Assembly (NCBI GenBank): GCA_964017185.1
Contig: OZ024879.1
Span: forward strand, 44,399,883-44,463,882
Direction of reading: 5' to 3'
Length of the DNA stretch: 64,000 bases
Source: Rugalucina vietnamica
Lineage: Eukaryota; Mollusca; Bivalvia; Lucinida; Lucinidae
Of the stretch, positions 45,431 through 56,859 are shown piece after piece (the stretch's first letter is position 1; each line of letters opens with the position of its first letter). The position numbers and the translations under genes were made by a program. Under the pieces are notes generated by a model. The model worked only from the letters and a program-made list of their open reading frames with translations. It had not been told where the DNA came from and did no database searches.

Positions 45431-45960
45431 CTGATTGCTGCCCTGAGTGGAACACACAAGGTTTTATGTTTTGATACATATTAAAAATAATTCTGAAATT
45501 TTTTCCGTTAATACCACTGCCTAAAAGTTTCATCCAAAGACCGGTTCGCCAAACAGAATCAAATGCTTTACTATAGTCAACAAAGAGACAAAATAACTTT
45601 TTTCTCTTTCGTTTTAAGTATTTCGGTTATCGCATGTAATGTAAATATGTGGTCAATCGTCGAGTAGCCTGCGCGAAAGCCAGCCTGATTCTCATCAAGA
45701 ATATTGTAATGATTTAGGAATTCGGTTAATCTCTGGTTAAGGATAGCCGTAAACAGTTTGCCGAAGCATGATAGTATCGTTATTGGTCGGTAATTTTCTG
45801 GGCGTGTGGCGTCACCGCTTCGTTTATATATTGGTCTTATTATGCCTTCTAACCAAGGTTCTGGATTTATTTCGGTTTCTAAAATTATATTAAAGAATAG
45901 AACATATATGTTTAGCATTGTGGAAATATCAACGGAGGTCTACGTAAGATGATTTCCGTG
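45425..45960 (-). pseudogene. non-LTR retrotransposon, N-terminal part of reverse transcriptase
   Basis: On the minus strand: EPWLEGIIRPIYKRSGD, RPENYRPITILSCFGKLFTA, NQAGFRAGYSTIDHIFTLH, then after a frameshift near 45595 a VDYSKAFDSVWR motif and a tail ending in SGQQSDFF. These are the fingers and palm blocks A-B of a CR1/Jockey/L2-like enzyme. Together with 38440-40087, similar in type and strand, it may be one element split by the intervening 5.3 kb, but about 80 residues including the catalytic loop are missing. Confidence 0.82.
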
Positions 45961-46192
45961 ATCAATCAAAATACTTTCACGTTTAATGACAGTGTTCATC
46001 AATGTGACACAAAATTTTAATTCCTACTACTTATTTCAACGTGCAACGCTATCCAAGGTGGTAGAATGGATATTTACTGATTACATTTGTTTACCATTAT
46101 TTACCTTTTCGCGCGATCTATGATATCGCCATATTTCCATGCATCTACACGCTATGAATGCTGACCTTATGCAACCATTTTCTGAGTAAAAA

Positions 46193-46235
46193 ATGGCGGG
46201 CGATGCAACGAGTCCGAACGCCCGAGTTGAAAAAG
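46193..46235 (+). CDS. candidate first coding exon (14 codons + 1 nt) with donor
   Basis: AAAATGGCGGGCG is a good initiation context and opens MAGDATSPNARVEK followed by AAAG|GTGAGC at 46235/46236. The exon is GC-rich compared with its AT-rich surroundings, typical of a promoter-proximal exon. No later exon was identified. It could equally be a relic or chance. Confidence 0.33.
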
Positions 46236-47250
46236 GTGAGCTTTGATTGTGCATATTTGTTATTTCTTTGCTCCCAACTGTGTTTCTAGTGCAGCGAAGA
46301 TTGCCCCTTTGTTCTAGCTTTTGTTTTTTTCTGAAAGAAATGTTAGATTTTCGCCATATCAATCAAAATCACATCGATCCAGCCATTACTCAACAGTTTT
46401 AGCGGCGGCAAATTTTGAAATGACTGACGAATTAAAATAATTCTAAGTTTCTTCGCTTTCTTTTCTTGGCTGTTTGATGAAATATAAACTGCTTTATCAT
46501 TTTTGTTATGATTTAGAAAAAAAAAACTTATTTCTTGTACCTACAAAAACCCTATTTATGCACTGTACAAGCACAGAATGTTCCCAAATACCTGGTCAGT
46601 AATTCCGAGTAAGTGCAAATTCCATTGAACTGATCGTCCGGGACGAATACACGTGGTTTTGTGTTGAACAAATTGAACGGGTAGTCCCAGCATGTAATTT
46701 TGCATCACGTTTCGCATACAATTGCTTATTTCAATGCGTCACATGGGCGAATCCAGAGGGGGGCAGGGGGTCCGAACCCACCTGGAATTGCCAGATTATT
46801 TATTTTTGCCATGTTGAAATTTTTTGTCAGACCCATTCTGGGAATTTGGACCCAACCCTTGGGATTTTTTTCCGCATCTGCGCATGCGTGAGTCCTTTTG
46901 AGGGCATGTGGTCTATCTAAAAACCTTGGTTTAATCTCGGATACAGCTATACGCTAACCTATGATTCGTTCATAAAATACATGAACAATGATAAATGTAT
47001 GATCCTCTAGGTAAAGGTCCTCAAGCACCACTCTGTCAAAACTCCAAAGTTTTGTTTTTGACCTAAGATTTCCAGTTTCTATGTTTAATGCTTTCACTTT
47101 ATAGCCTAACCTGTCCTTTGAATGACAGATACACTAACGCCCAATAATGTCGCTGAATGAGTTCGACGATGTTGGACAGTAGTAACATCTATACTGAACT
47201 AAATAGAAAAGAATGTTGCAGAATTCGTCTTCATTTTTCGGAAATTAAAC
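46236..47250. other. no further gene recognised
   Basis: A G-rich phrase (CCAGAGGGGGGCAGGGGGTC, 46755-46774) is present. No repeats shared in the window and no supported exons. Confidence 0.4.
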
Positions 47251-47387
47251 ACAGGCGGTTCTAACGTGTACCCACAATCTATGTTTTGAGCAAAGATAAG
47301 AGAAATATCAAACTTTTACAGCTGAACATTTCCCATTTTTAAAGCTCAAAAAATCTCTGTGTATTGCAAGGGCAAGTTTGCGTAATG
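47251..47387 (+). mobile_element. FB2 right-half relic
   Basis: ACAGGCGGTTCTAACGTGTA, CCCACAATCTATGTTTTGAG, then AAAATCTCTGTGTATTGCAA + GGGCAAGTTTGCGTAATG. The left arm is absent. Confidence 0.8.
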
Positions 47388-48259
47388 TTAAGCAATTAAA
47401 TCTGTCAATTTCGAACTGAATCAACCTAAAACATGGAATATAGTCTAATTTCAACAAACATATTAACCCGGAAAACCCGTATAGTATCTGACTCGAAATA
47501 TTCATTCAGTGTACCGATTGTACTCGGCGACCTGTACAATGTTACTCAAAATTACTGTACTAATTTAGCACGCCTAAAAAAGAACTTCAGGTATCTGTAC
47601 AGTGGATCAAACAGGCCATAACAGAACTGTTGTACGTTCAAACAGTGTATCTTTTCGTGATTTGATAATAGGCAAATACATTTTGCAAGCATGGCAGTAA
47701 AATAGTAGCTTAAATGCTGTCAAGTTTCCATTAAATGATACCAGCTTCGTTGTGAAAACGTGAGTAAGTTGGACAAGGTGAAGTAAGACGTTGATCATGA
47801 TTTCAATACAGCGATAAATATATAGGTATGAGAAGGTTACATGACAAAATATGATTCTCTTCGTGACTTGCTCTGGATTTCACTCGATGAACCTCATCAG
47901 ATAAATGTGCTTAAAATTGACTTGCAAAACATATTACACGTATAAATATAACCATTTCAAAAGTTGGGTAAATCGGCGAACGGTGACAATAACAAGTCCA
48001 TTCGCCAAAAGTGAATACGTCTAGGTTGCTGCTCTTTAACCTGTGTGGTGCACAAATGGGCCGAACAATCTGACGTCATCCCACAAACGGGCCGATTTCT
48101 CTGACGTCACGTTACACCAAACAAAGTTTACGTTGCCGCAAGTGCATTTTAGCTATAACAAACGGAGGACTAAGGGAGCTGTGTTCCGTGATAAGTCAAC
48201 AGCGTTTCACCTAATATGAGCCTGTTTGTGCGTTTATGGTGCTTCGCAGTAACGCGTTC
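47388..48259. other. no gene recognised
   Basis: Contains two CTGACGTCA-type motifs (48070, 48101) and short frames only. Confidence 0.4.
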
Positions 48260-48633
48260 CACTGGGTGCTTCCTTGGTCCCGATATAAAAAGGTTTTGTT
48301 TGACTTTTTGGTACCGGATTTTGTTCTACTCCATTAACAGAGAAAGTCTCTACAAAACAGAGTCGACAATAACATAAATTTCATAATTTATATCACTTCT
48401 TAAATAAATGAAGAAAAGACTTACTATAAAATTGCATTCAAAGCACTATTTTATGACTTGAAATTCTTTCAGTGACGTCATAAAAGAAAATCAAATCAAA
48501 TCTTTGACCAAATTCTAGGAATTATTGTAGAAAAAAATCTGATACCAGAATCAAACAAAACCAAATCCTATCGGGACCTATAGTAAAAATCAAACAAAAC
48601 CTTTTTATATCGGGACGAAGGAAGCACCCAGTG
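48260..48633. mobile_element. 374-bp MITE with 44-bp TIRs and 5-bp TSD
   Basis: CACTGGGTGCTTCCTTGGTC + CCGATATAAAAAGGTTTTGT at the left is inverted at the right, ending GGAAGCACCCAGTG. One mismatch lies in the first 40 bases. CGTTC is duplicated directly outside both ends (48255-48259, 48634-48638). There is no coding frame. The superfamily is not assigned. Confidence 0.9.
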
Positions 48634-49180
48634 CGTTCGTCATACATTGAATTTGACTTATGGGGTTTGTATGTTTCACACCATAAATGAGCCGAAAATA
48701 TTCAAGTTGATGCTAGATTCAGTGAGCTTCAGTTGAGAAACTCATGTATGATTCGTGATTGCTCCACTAGCGACGAGAATCCGCATACTTTTCGGCTGTT
48801 GGGATTTGTCTATGACGGACTTTTAAGATACACGTGCTTCCCGAAATTACACTGTAGATTCCATATTTAATCTTAATATTGAATCAGTTATAACTTTTGC
48901 AAACTTGTGGAAAATATTCACTTTCACTGTATACATGCAACTTGGAATATATGCCTCGGTATGTGGTATCATACCTAGGGTATGGTAGCATTTCGATTTT
49001 ATCTTCGACGTATTAAAGCGAGAGGACGTAACGCTAAATATAATTGCAATAGGGCCATTTGTGTGAATGACGCTGTAAAGCCGGCCTACGGTCTGTTTGC
49101 GGGTTACTAGGCAAGAGCCTAACAATCACGACCATAGAGACTTGTGATGGAAGAGTGTTATAACATTATCCAGTAATTAC
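48634..49180. other. no gene recognised
   Basis: Spacer with a short minus-strand frame (48847-49125) without motifs. Confidence 0.4.
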
Positions 49181-49363
49181 CTGTAAGATGTTTTACCTTA
49201 TATAAGGAATGGACTAAAACTTAAAAGTGTATTTACCTTAAAAGTACATAAACCTTTAAAGTACATTTACGCTAGGTCACTGGTCCCTTAACATGCCTTT
49301 GGAAGTCACAATGACCTAGGTCGATATGTATGCTGATGGAAATTTACTTCATCAGGATACAAT

Positions 49364-49598
49364 GAGCCGCATCGTGAGAAAACCGGATTTTTGCCTAGGC
49401 GAAAACAAAGGCGCAGATCAGCTTCGCGGTAACCGCGAAGCTGATCAGCGCCTTTGTTTTCGCTACTCGGATAGTACAATTCCTCTTCTACTTAAATCCG
49501 AAATTTCAAGCTTCTAGCTCTTTTCTGAGCTTGTACAGGCCGGTTTGTGTCGGACCTGGTCGGAAACCCCGAAGACCGGTTTTCTCGCGTCGCGGCTC
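49364..49598 (-). mobile_element. FB1 foldback MITE, full length, TSD CAAT
   Basis: GAGCCGCATCGTGAGAAAAC at the left and GTTTTCTCGCGTCGCGGCTC at the right. The inner palindrome (49399-49463) runs from GCGAAAACAAAGGCGC to its complement around GCGGTAACCGC. CAAT flanks both ends (49360-49363, 49599-49602). Copy 1 of the duplication keeps a single CAAT at 8628-8631, which gives the pre-insertion site directly. Confidence 0.96.
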
Positions 49599-49699
49599 CA
49601 ATGTCCGTGAAATGCATACACCCTTGAACCCAATTTATATATAGTAAAACTAGGGCCGAATTAGCCAAGGTCCGAATTGTCCATAATTCTATAGAGGAA

Positions 49700-49871
49700 T
49701 ACATATTGTTCTTATTTTTTATCCAAAACATAGATTGTTCTAACGTGTACCCACAATATTTTGAGCAAAAATAAGAAAAATAGCAAGATTTTATCTTCTG
49801 AAATTTTCAGTTTTTACAGTTTTTACAACTGAAAATCATCTCTGTATATTGCATGGGCAAGATTTCGTAAT
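49700..49871 (+). mobile_element. FB2 relic (partner of 8725-8891)
   Basis: Same hairpin-less FB2 as in copy 1, with a short TTTTTACAG duplication at 49810-49828. Confidence 0.75.
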
Positions 49872-50267
49872 GAATGTTTTACTATTGATTCCGTCTCTGT
49901 CACTAATAAGCGTAAATTTTGCATCTTTGAAACGTAAATTGCTTGTAAACAGCTGTATTTGTATATGCTTTCATTCCTCAAATTCTATAGATGTAACAGA
50001 AGGTTTTACGTCTAACAAATGCGCAATTGAAGATACCTATGTCTATGTACATGTATCACCTAAAGAATAATTACTATTATTTTTATTCAAAGTGGACAGT
50101 AAATAATGAACCCTTTGTTCATCTTATAACTGATATATTTAATAGTGTTTGGAATCAGAAGATATCGACTATTATTTTTATTCAAAGTGGACAGTAAATA
50201 ATGAACCCTTTGTTCATCTTATAACTGATACAGTATTTTGATTATTTGGCCCCTTTGGGAATTTTAG

Positions 50268-50440
50268 TCTTTGATTTAGACTACACAGATGTAAATTCTT
50301 GAAATTGCAGCAAAATGTCTGGCTTTCGCTGCCAGTTTTATAAAGGGTCACTGATGAAGGTTCATTACCCGAAATTGTACAATATGACCCATCTTCTAGC
50401 TTTGTATTTTTACTGCTTCCAAAGGATCTAACAATTATTT
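50268..50440 (+). repeat. REP-1 copy
   Basis: The counterpart of 9262-9465 in the duplicated segment. Confidence 0.75.
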
Positions 50441-50978
50441 CTATTTAATATTGTTTGGAATCAGAAGATATCCATTTAAAATTTCATGAATTTTCAAAAG
50501 CTGAAACTGTTTCATAACAGTTACTATTAAACTTTTCATTTCATCACAAGCCCAGCATTATATTATGTTGACTAGTAAAAGAACTAAAAGAAACATAACT
50601 GCAATTAGCACATTTTATGTAGCATGCAAAATTAATGGTTTGTAGTCGAAGTCAACAATAATTATTTGAAGTCACTTTCAGACGGATCTCTCTTCCTTGT
50701 TATAAACCAGTGCTTTAAGGAAGAAATGTGCTTTTTTCTTGGAGCTAGTTGGATTCAATTCCACAACCTTATAATCCGGAATTTAACACCACTATGCGCC
50801 CCTCAAATCAAACATGAACCATATAACCATCAATACATTCATATTTCCCATTCTTTGAATTCCAGAAGAGCCGTTGATTTGATAAAACAAGTAGCCCAAA
50901 GGCAACGATCGCTCACCTGAGAGTCAACAAGTACAGTCACTGGACAAAGTTTTTTTTTTTTTTTTTTTTTTTTTATTA

Positions 50979-51858
50979 AGATCTGATAAAAATTCAAGAG
51001 ATGCTGGAGTGGCCACAACACTAAACATTGATTTTTTCAAACATTCAAGGGCAGCTAACTCCATAGTCCAGTGTCGAATATGGCTCAAATTTGAACTCAT
51101 GCAAAATGTTATAGTTATCCTTGTTACTTCCGAGAATGAAGAAGATCCGATCAAAATTGAAGGCGCTAGAGTGGCCACAATACAAAATATTGATAGGGAA
51201 GCTAACTCCGCAGTCAGAGGTCGGATCTGGTCGAAACTCGAACTCATCCGAGATGTTATGGATGTCCTTGGTACTTCCAAGAATAAAGAAGGTCCGAATA
51301 AAATAAAGGCACTAGAGTGGCCACAACACTAAATATTGATTTTTTCACACATTCAAGGGCAGATAACTCTGCAATGAATGGTTGAATCTGGCTGAAATTC
51401 GAACTCATCCGAAATGTTATTGCTATCCTTGTTACTTCGAAGTATGAAGAAGATCTGATCAAAAGTGAAGGCGCTAGAGTGGCCACAACACAAAATAATG
51501 ATTTTTCAAACACTCAAGGGCAGCTAACTCCACAGTCAGAGGTCGGATCTGGCTGAAATTCGAACACATCCGAGATATTATAGTTTTCCTTATTACCGGC
51601 AAGAATGAAGAAGATCAGAATAAAAATGAAGGCGCTAGAGTGGCCACAACACTAAATATTGATTTTTCAAACACTCAAGGGCAGATAACTCCGCAGTGAG
51701 AGGTCGGGTCTGGTCGAAATTCGAACTCATCCGAGATGTTATGGATGTATTTGTTACGTCTAAGAATAAAGAAGATCCGAATAGAAATGAAGGCGCTAGA
51801 GTGGCTACAACACTAAATATTGATTTTTCACACAGTCAAGGACAGATAACTCTGCAGT
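50979..51858 (+). repeat. 160-bp satellite array, about six units
   Basis: Same unit as at 9884-11250, preceded by poly-T (50949-50974). Units start near 50979, 51140, 51294, 51450, 51612 and 51775. Confidence 0.93.
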
Positions 51859-51860
51859 CA

Positions 51861-52001
51861 TCGAGGCGGTCCTAACGAGTACCCACAACCTATGTTTTGG
51901 AGCAAAAATAAGAAAAGTAGGTATACCCCTGCAAACGCCAGTTTTGCTATAGAAAAGTGGGGTTTAAGGGGGTATACGTTTCACGGACATGTTTTCCTGA
52001 T
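51861..52001 (-). mobile_element. FB2 left-half relic
   Basis: TCGAGGCGGTCCTAACGAGT + ACCCACAACCTATG, then TAGGTATACCCCTGCAAACG and CACGGACATGTTTTCCTGAT + G. Its insertion or fusion here truncates the satellite. Confidence 0.82.
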
Positions 52002-52107
52002 GATGTCCTTGACCTCTCTCTCCACTCTGTCCTTTTCTTCTCTACCCACTTCCAGTTCTTCCGCCTTGGCAATTTTACTCACATGAAAACAGAACGAAAA
52101 GTATATA

Positions 52108-52776
52108 TGTAGAATCGGTGGATCGGGCGTCAGACTCTATGATGGCCCCGACTTAAAGCTATTCATTTTAGTTGGTTGGGGCCGGAGCTTCTTGTCTGTG
52201 GCTTGGCCCACCGGGGTTCAACTGGTGTTCTTCTTTTGCTCCGGAGTTAGTAGGTTATTCGGCGCCCAGGGATCTCCATCGTCGGGCAGCTTACTGTGAG
52301 TCTTTGTTTTTGATTCATCAGGATGCTTATCATGATTTATTTGTTTGTTCTTGATGATTCATTGACTAGTTAGAGATGCACCACGAGGACCGAAGAACTT
52401 ACTAAATGTTATGAACCACTGCAGAAGCTGAGGGTGAGGTTAGGATCCTGTAAAACCGGTTTAAGCCCGCCAGTAACTTTGTGTTACTGATCGTTCCAAG
52501 GCGATACTTCTGTGGTGGATCTTTTTGTTTTATGTCTTGGTGTTTAAATTTTTTGTGCTGTTGGCGCCTTATGTATGTTTTCATATTTTTAATTAAGTTA
52601 AGGTAACTGAGTGGCCACCTATTGGGAAAATAGCTGCTCATTCGGCTTACGATATGTTTCATGGTATAAGTGCCTGGTTGTTAGTTTGTTTTTTTCCCAC
52701 CTCGGTTTTTGGAGTGGGAATCTCTTTCTGATTGCGCCTTTTCCTGATCTTTGCCTACTTGTACCTTTTTCTTAAG
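52108..52776 (+). mobile_element. RET-P 3' end: last codons and 3' UTR
   Basis: RASDSMMAPT and a stop (about 52110-52142) correspond to the end of the RET-P ORF at 56285. The UTR follows: GGTTGGGGCCGGAGCTTCTT, CACCGGGGTTCAACTGG, GATTCACC-like GATGCACCACGAGGACCG, TTTAAGCCCGCCAGTAACTT, TTGGCGCCTTATGTATG, GTGGCCACCTATTGGG and the terminal CTACTTGTACCTTTTT. A 5'-truncated copy. Confidence 0.88.
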
Positions 52777-53279
52777 GTTTTAGCGTATGAAAATATTCAA
52801 AATATAATCTTGAGGTATCATACTATCCCAACAGTAACCGAAAAATGTTCATTGCTATTATAGTATCTTAGTTTTGTTTTATTTTTTATTACTGCAGCTG
52901 ATGTTATGCCGTGTTGTGGCCCTAAAAGTCTCCCCGTACATCATCCATAGTGCAGATCATATTTTTCTTTTTTGTGCTTTGAGATCAGCGAGGGTAATCT
53001 GAGAAATCAGAAAGTTATGATCGGTGTAGATACATTTTCTAACCAACGTTTAAAATATTTGGCCCCATTTGGATTATACTAGTCTTTGTATCGACTACCC
53101 TGTTGACAGATGCAAATTACAGAAAATTCTCTTTAACTCCATGTTGCCAAATCTAAAGGTCTGAAGAGGCTTAAGCAGCGATTTGGCTCACATTTCTCAT
53201 TAATTAATGTGTTCACTGCTCTCAAAGGATCTCAGTTTTATTTTTGTTTAGTTTCGTCTAATCCAGAAAGCTTCATGTG
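52777..53279 (+). repeat. spacer and REP-1 copy (53050-53270)
   Basis: 52777-53040 has no feature. 53050-53270 has TACTAGTCTTTGTATCGACT, CCATGTTGCCAAATCTAAAG and CACTGCTCTCAAAGGATCTC, as in the CRP-A intron copy at 3465-3665. Confidence 0.7.
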
Positions 53280-54300
53280 AAATTTGGCTTTGATTGACCA
53301 GGTATTGAACATTATGGCCATTTACAGGTATAAAGCCCGGGGACAGGCAGGCTAAACCCTCAAGGGCCATTGTTTTTTCGTAAACATCCTTTCTAACCAT
53401 TTGCCCATTCCAATCAAGATTTCACATTGCACAACATTTTACCAGTTTGTTCAACATGCCAAGTTCAAGATTTAAGGATTTTTGGGTTCTAAGGAAGAAG
53501 AGTTTCAAAAGTTTGTACTATATACAAATATACCTGGTGGCCTTCTTGGTCATATGACCTTTGAAAAATTCTATATAATTTTGCGTTCCTCTTTCAAAGA
53601 AGGCTTCACATGTAATTTGGCGTTGACTGGCCAAAAGGTTTCAGGGGAGATGCTTGAATATTGTTGTCAATGTATGTAGCTATTGGACAGATAGCCCCAA
53701 GGAGCCTTTGTTTTCATAAACATAAATTTTGCCCATTTCCTACATGTTTCTCATAAAATACGTTTGTAACAGTTTTCTCCATTCAAATGCATAGGCGACC
53801 TAAGCTGACATTGGACTTCAATAGATCAAGGCCATCCCAGGGTTATATATACCTTTTTTCCTTTTGCAAGAAAGCTCCATATAAAATTTAGCTTTCATTG
53901 TCCAAGCGGTTGAACAAAAGAAAATATCTGAATATTACACAAATATACATGTATTTAGCCTCGTGACAGGGGAAGACTACCCCGTTTGGCCAAGATGTTT
54001 TCATAAAGTACCCGTCTGTCCATGCAAGCTTTCTCTATTCACTGACATTTTCTTAGTTTCAAATGCATAGACATCCAAAGTTGACCTTGCCATAAAACAG
54101 GTAAACGTCATCCCAGGGTCATGATATATATGCACATTGTAGAGCTTTATTCGCCAATGCTTCATGACAGGTTTCATCATCATAGGCCTTCTGGTTCTGG
54201 AGAAGAATATTTCTGAATGTTTTTGACGTTTATAGTACTAGCGGCCATCTTGGTCATGAGAAGTAAAGTATTTATATATACTTTTGTTCTCCTTTAGCAA
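53280..54300 (+). repeat. REP-3 dispersed repeat, two to three units
   Basis: TTTGGCTTTGATTGACCAGG, ACTGGCCAAAAGGTTTCAGG, AATGCATAGGCGACCTAAGC, TGACCTTGCCATAAAACAGG, CATCCCAGGGTCATGATATA, TTCATGACAGGTTTCATCAT, CCTTCTGGTTCTGGAGAAGA and GCGGCCATCTTGGTCATG. Same family as 37241 and 60900. Confidence 0.85.
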
Positions 54301-54889
54301 AGATGCTAAATTACCTGTTAATTTTTCTGTTTGTGTCAATGAAGGCCAAGACAACCTTCCTACGATGTATTGGTTACGTAAGCTTAAAAAAAGACAGTAT
54401 TGGGCTAGATTTATTGCAAATTCTAGTTCTTGTACTACCACTGAACTTTCAAAGATATTTACTTTCTGTCTTACTGCTATCAAATCTCATGTCATAAGAT
54501 ACTGTGAGACGGTGTATGAATAAAAATTTCTGGCGAGTTGCTAAGTAAACTCAAGTGTAGAGGGTTCCGTGCGACGAGTTTGTCCACATACGATTTTTCT
54601 ATTCTGTATACCACATTGCCACATAAACTGATTAAAGAAAAACTTCTCGATTTGATAGTCTAAGAGTGGACCTTCAAAAGAGCATTAAATACTATGGTTC
54701 ACTTTATTTGGCCTGCAGTGGCAGAATCGATATACACTTTGGTCATGTCAGAATGTATACAATGCCTTATCCTATCTCCTGGATAATATTTATATTAGGT
54801 TCGGTACCAGTTATACAGACAAATTGTTGGAATTCCGATGGTACAAATAATATTGCGCCCCTCTCGTGGCTGATTTGCAAGATATATTT
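54301..54889. other. no gene recognised
   Basis: Overlapping short frames near 54238-54523 on both strands share no motif. Ordinary sequence. Confidence 0.4.
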
Positions 54890-55395
54890 CATAGATTCTC
54901 GGGCAGCTTACTCAGTCTGTGAGTCCTGGTTTTTGATTCATCAGGATGTTTATCATGATTTATTTGTTTGTTCTTGATGATTCATTGACTAGTTAGAGAT
55001 TCACCACGAAGACCGAATAACTAACTAAATGTTATGAACCACTGCAGAAGCTGAGGGTGAGGTTATGGCCATGTAAAACCGGTTTAAGCCCGCCAGTAAC
55101 TTTGTGTTACTGATCGTTCCAAGTCGATACTTCTGTGGTGGTTCTTTTTGTTTTATGTCTTGGTGTTTAAAAAATTTTTGTGCTGTTGGCGCCTTATGTA
55201 TGTTTTCATATTTTTAGTTAAGTTAAGGTAACTGAGTGGCCACCTATTGGGAAAATAGCTGCCCATTCGGCTTACGATTGTTTCATGGTATAAGTACCTG
55301 ATTGTTAGTTTGGTTTTTTCCCACCTCGGTTTTTGGAGTGGGAATCTTTTTCTGATTGCGCCTTTTCCTGATCTTTGCCTACTTGTACCTTCTTA
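54890..55395 (+). mobile_element. RET-P 3' tail, 5'-truncated
   Basis: GATTCTCGGGCAGCTTACTC through GATTCACCACGAAGACCG, TTTAAGCCCGCCAGTAACTT, GTGGCCACCTATTGGG and CTACTTGTACCTT. Nearly identical to the last 500 bp of the 52108 copy. Confidence 0.88.
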
Positions 55396-55419
55396 ACCAC
55401 GACAATCAAGCTGATGTTA

Positions 55420-55690
55420 ACGATGCCTTTAACTCATATAAGCCTGACGTCCTTTTTGTGGGACATAGGCAAACATAATAGCCCCAGATGTGATGCCGCA
55501 GAACGCGGCGTTCCATCTGGGGCTATTCTGTTTGCTTGGAGGAAGTTCATCGAAAAAGTGAATAAAAACAAACTTGATGTCCCCCAAAATGAAAGTGGAC
55601 TCACCCAAATGATAATGTTGGAAAGTCGATTCGTCAAATATGGGTTAATTCGACCTTTTGAACATTGGCAATCCTTATTGTAAAGGCATG
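55420..55690 (+). repeat. hairpin-bearing fragment with 102-codon open frame
   Basis: AATAGCCCCAGATGTGATGC and its inverse GTTCCATCTGGGGCTATT form a hairpin over GAACGCGGCGTT. The frame 55375-55683 crosses it and continues (PSGAILFAWRKFIEKVNKNK). It begins inside the RET-P tail and has no recognised domain, so I regard it as repeat translation. Confidence 0.55.
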
Positions 55691-55739
55691 GTCAAGCAAA
55701 TTTATCCCCCTGAACTACAGCTGAATAAAGCCAACACCA

Positions 55740-56285
55740 CAGATACCGAAGCCCCCTTTTTGGATTGCAAATCGATTTGTTTCTTCTAAAATTTATGATA
55801 AACGCGATGACAGTAAATTTTCCGTTTTTGGATGGTGACGTTCCTCGCCGTGCTTCGTATGGTGTTTACATGTCGCAACTTATTAGCTTTTCTAGAGTCT
55901 GCAATAATGTAGCGGATTTCACTGCGTGAAATAAATGTGTAACAGCCAAAGTTCTCCAGCAGAGCTATCTAAATTTTATCGCAGACACTATGATTTGATT
56001 ACCAAATTTAATGTTGGGCTCAAGACGCTGTATCGTGAGAGCCTTTCGGAACCCGAATTTCGTGATGACTTAGTTTACAAATTTAAGAAACTTATAGGAA
56101 GGAATGATTTTTATTTTCAGTTAAGAAAAATCATAACACGTTACAGACGTATAGGTTATAAATTTAATGTTATGTGACAGTCTGCATGCTTAGCTGTTAA
56201 CCCAATCATGGTTGATAACTACGCTGCCTTCTTAATTTGCACGCAGGCGGGTCAGGCGTCAGACTCTAGGATGGCGCCGACATAA
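55740..56285 (+). pseudogene. RET-P ORF, C-terminal part, frameshifted
   Basis: In consecutive frames this reads FPFLDGDVPRRASYGVYMSQ (about 55818-55880) and LSKFYRRHYDLITKFNVGLK, then YKFKKLIGR and RRIGYKFNVM, and ends GQASDSRMAPT plus stop at 56283-56285. I recognise the layout as the C-terminal region of a reverse-transcriptase-type ORF common in bivalve genomes; whether it belongs to Penelope-like or LINE elements is not settled from this fragment. Several stops and at least one frameshift show it is dead. Confidence 0.7.
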
Positions 56286-56815
56286 AGCTATTCATTTTAG
56301 TTGGTTCGGGCCGGAGCTTCTTTTTTGATGCTTGGCCCACCGGGGTTCAACTGGTGTTTTTCTTTTTCTCAGGGTTTCAGTAAGTTATTCAGCGCTGGGC
56401 AGCTTACTGAATCTGTGGTGTCCTCATTTTTTATTCATCGGGGTGGTTATCATGATTTATTCGTTTGTCCTTCATGGTTCATTGACTTGTTGGAGATTCA
56501 CCACGAGTACCGAACAACTAACTAAATGTTGTGAACCACAGCAGAAGATGAGGGTGAGGTTAGGGTCCGGTTTAAGCCCCCCATTAATTTTATATTACTG
56601 ATCGTTCCAAGGTTATATTTCTGTTGAGGTTCTAATTGTTTTGTGTTATGTGCTGTTTGATCCTTATGCACGTTTTTAAAGTTTTAGTTAAGTTTCGGTA
56701 ATTGAGTGGGCGCCTAGTGGGAAATAGCTGCTAACTCGACTTACGATATGTTTTACGATTAGTTTTTACCCACTCCTTGGATTGTGGAGTGGGAATTTCT
56801 TTTTGATTGCGCATG
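56286..56815 (+). mobile_element. RET-P 3' UTR, diverged
   Basis: Directly follows the ORF above: GTTGGTTCGGGCCGGAGCTT, CACCGGGGTTCAACTGG, GATTCACCACGAGTACCG, ACTGATCGTTCCAAGG and GGAGTGGGAATTTCTTTTTG. This physical link identifies the orphan tails at 5195, 25577, 52142 and 54890. Confidence 0.85.
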
Positions 56816-56859
56816 ATTCAGTATGAAGGAACTTGTCCCCATGTTATGCCATTTTATAT

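Larger units (their letters stand above)
49181..51858 (+). repeat. segmental duplication, copy 2
   Basis: Collinear with 8451-10765. It carries an FB1 insertion at 49364-49598, a roughly 100-bp stretch (50497-50600) not found in copy 1, and a shorter satellite (about six units, 50979-51858). The right end is cut by an FB2 relic at 51861. No gene lies in it. Confidence 0.92.
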
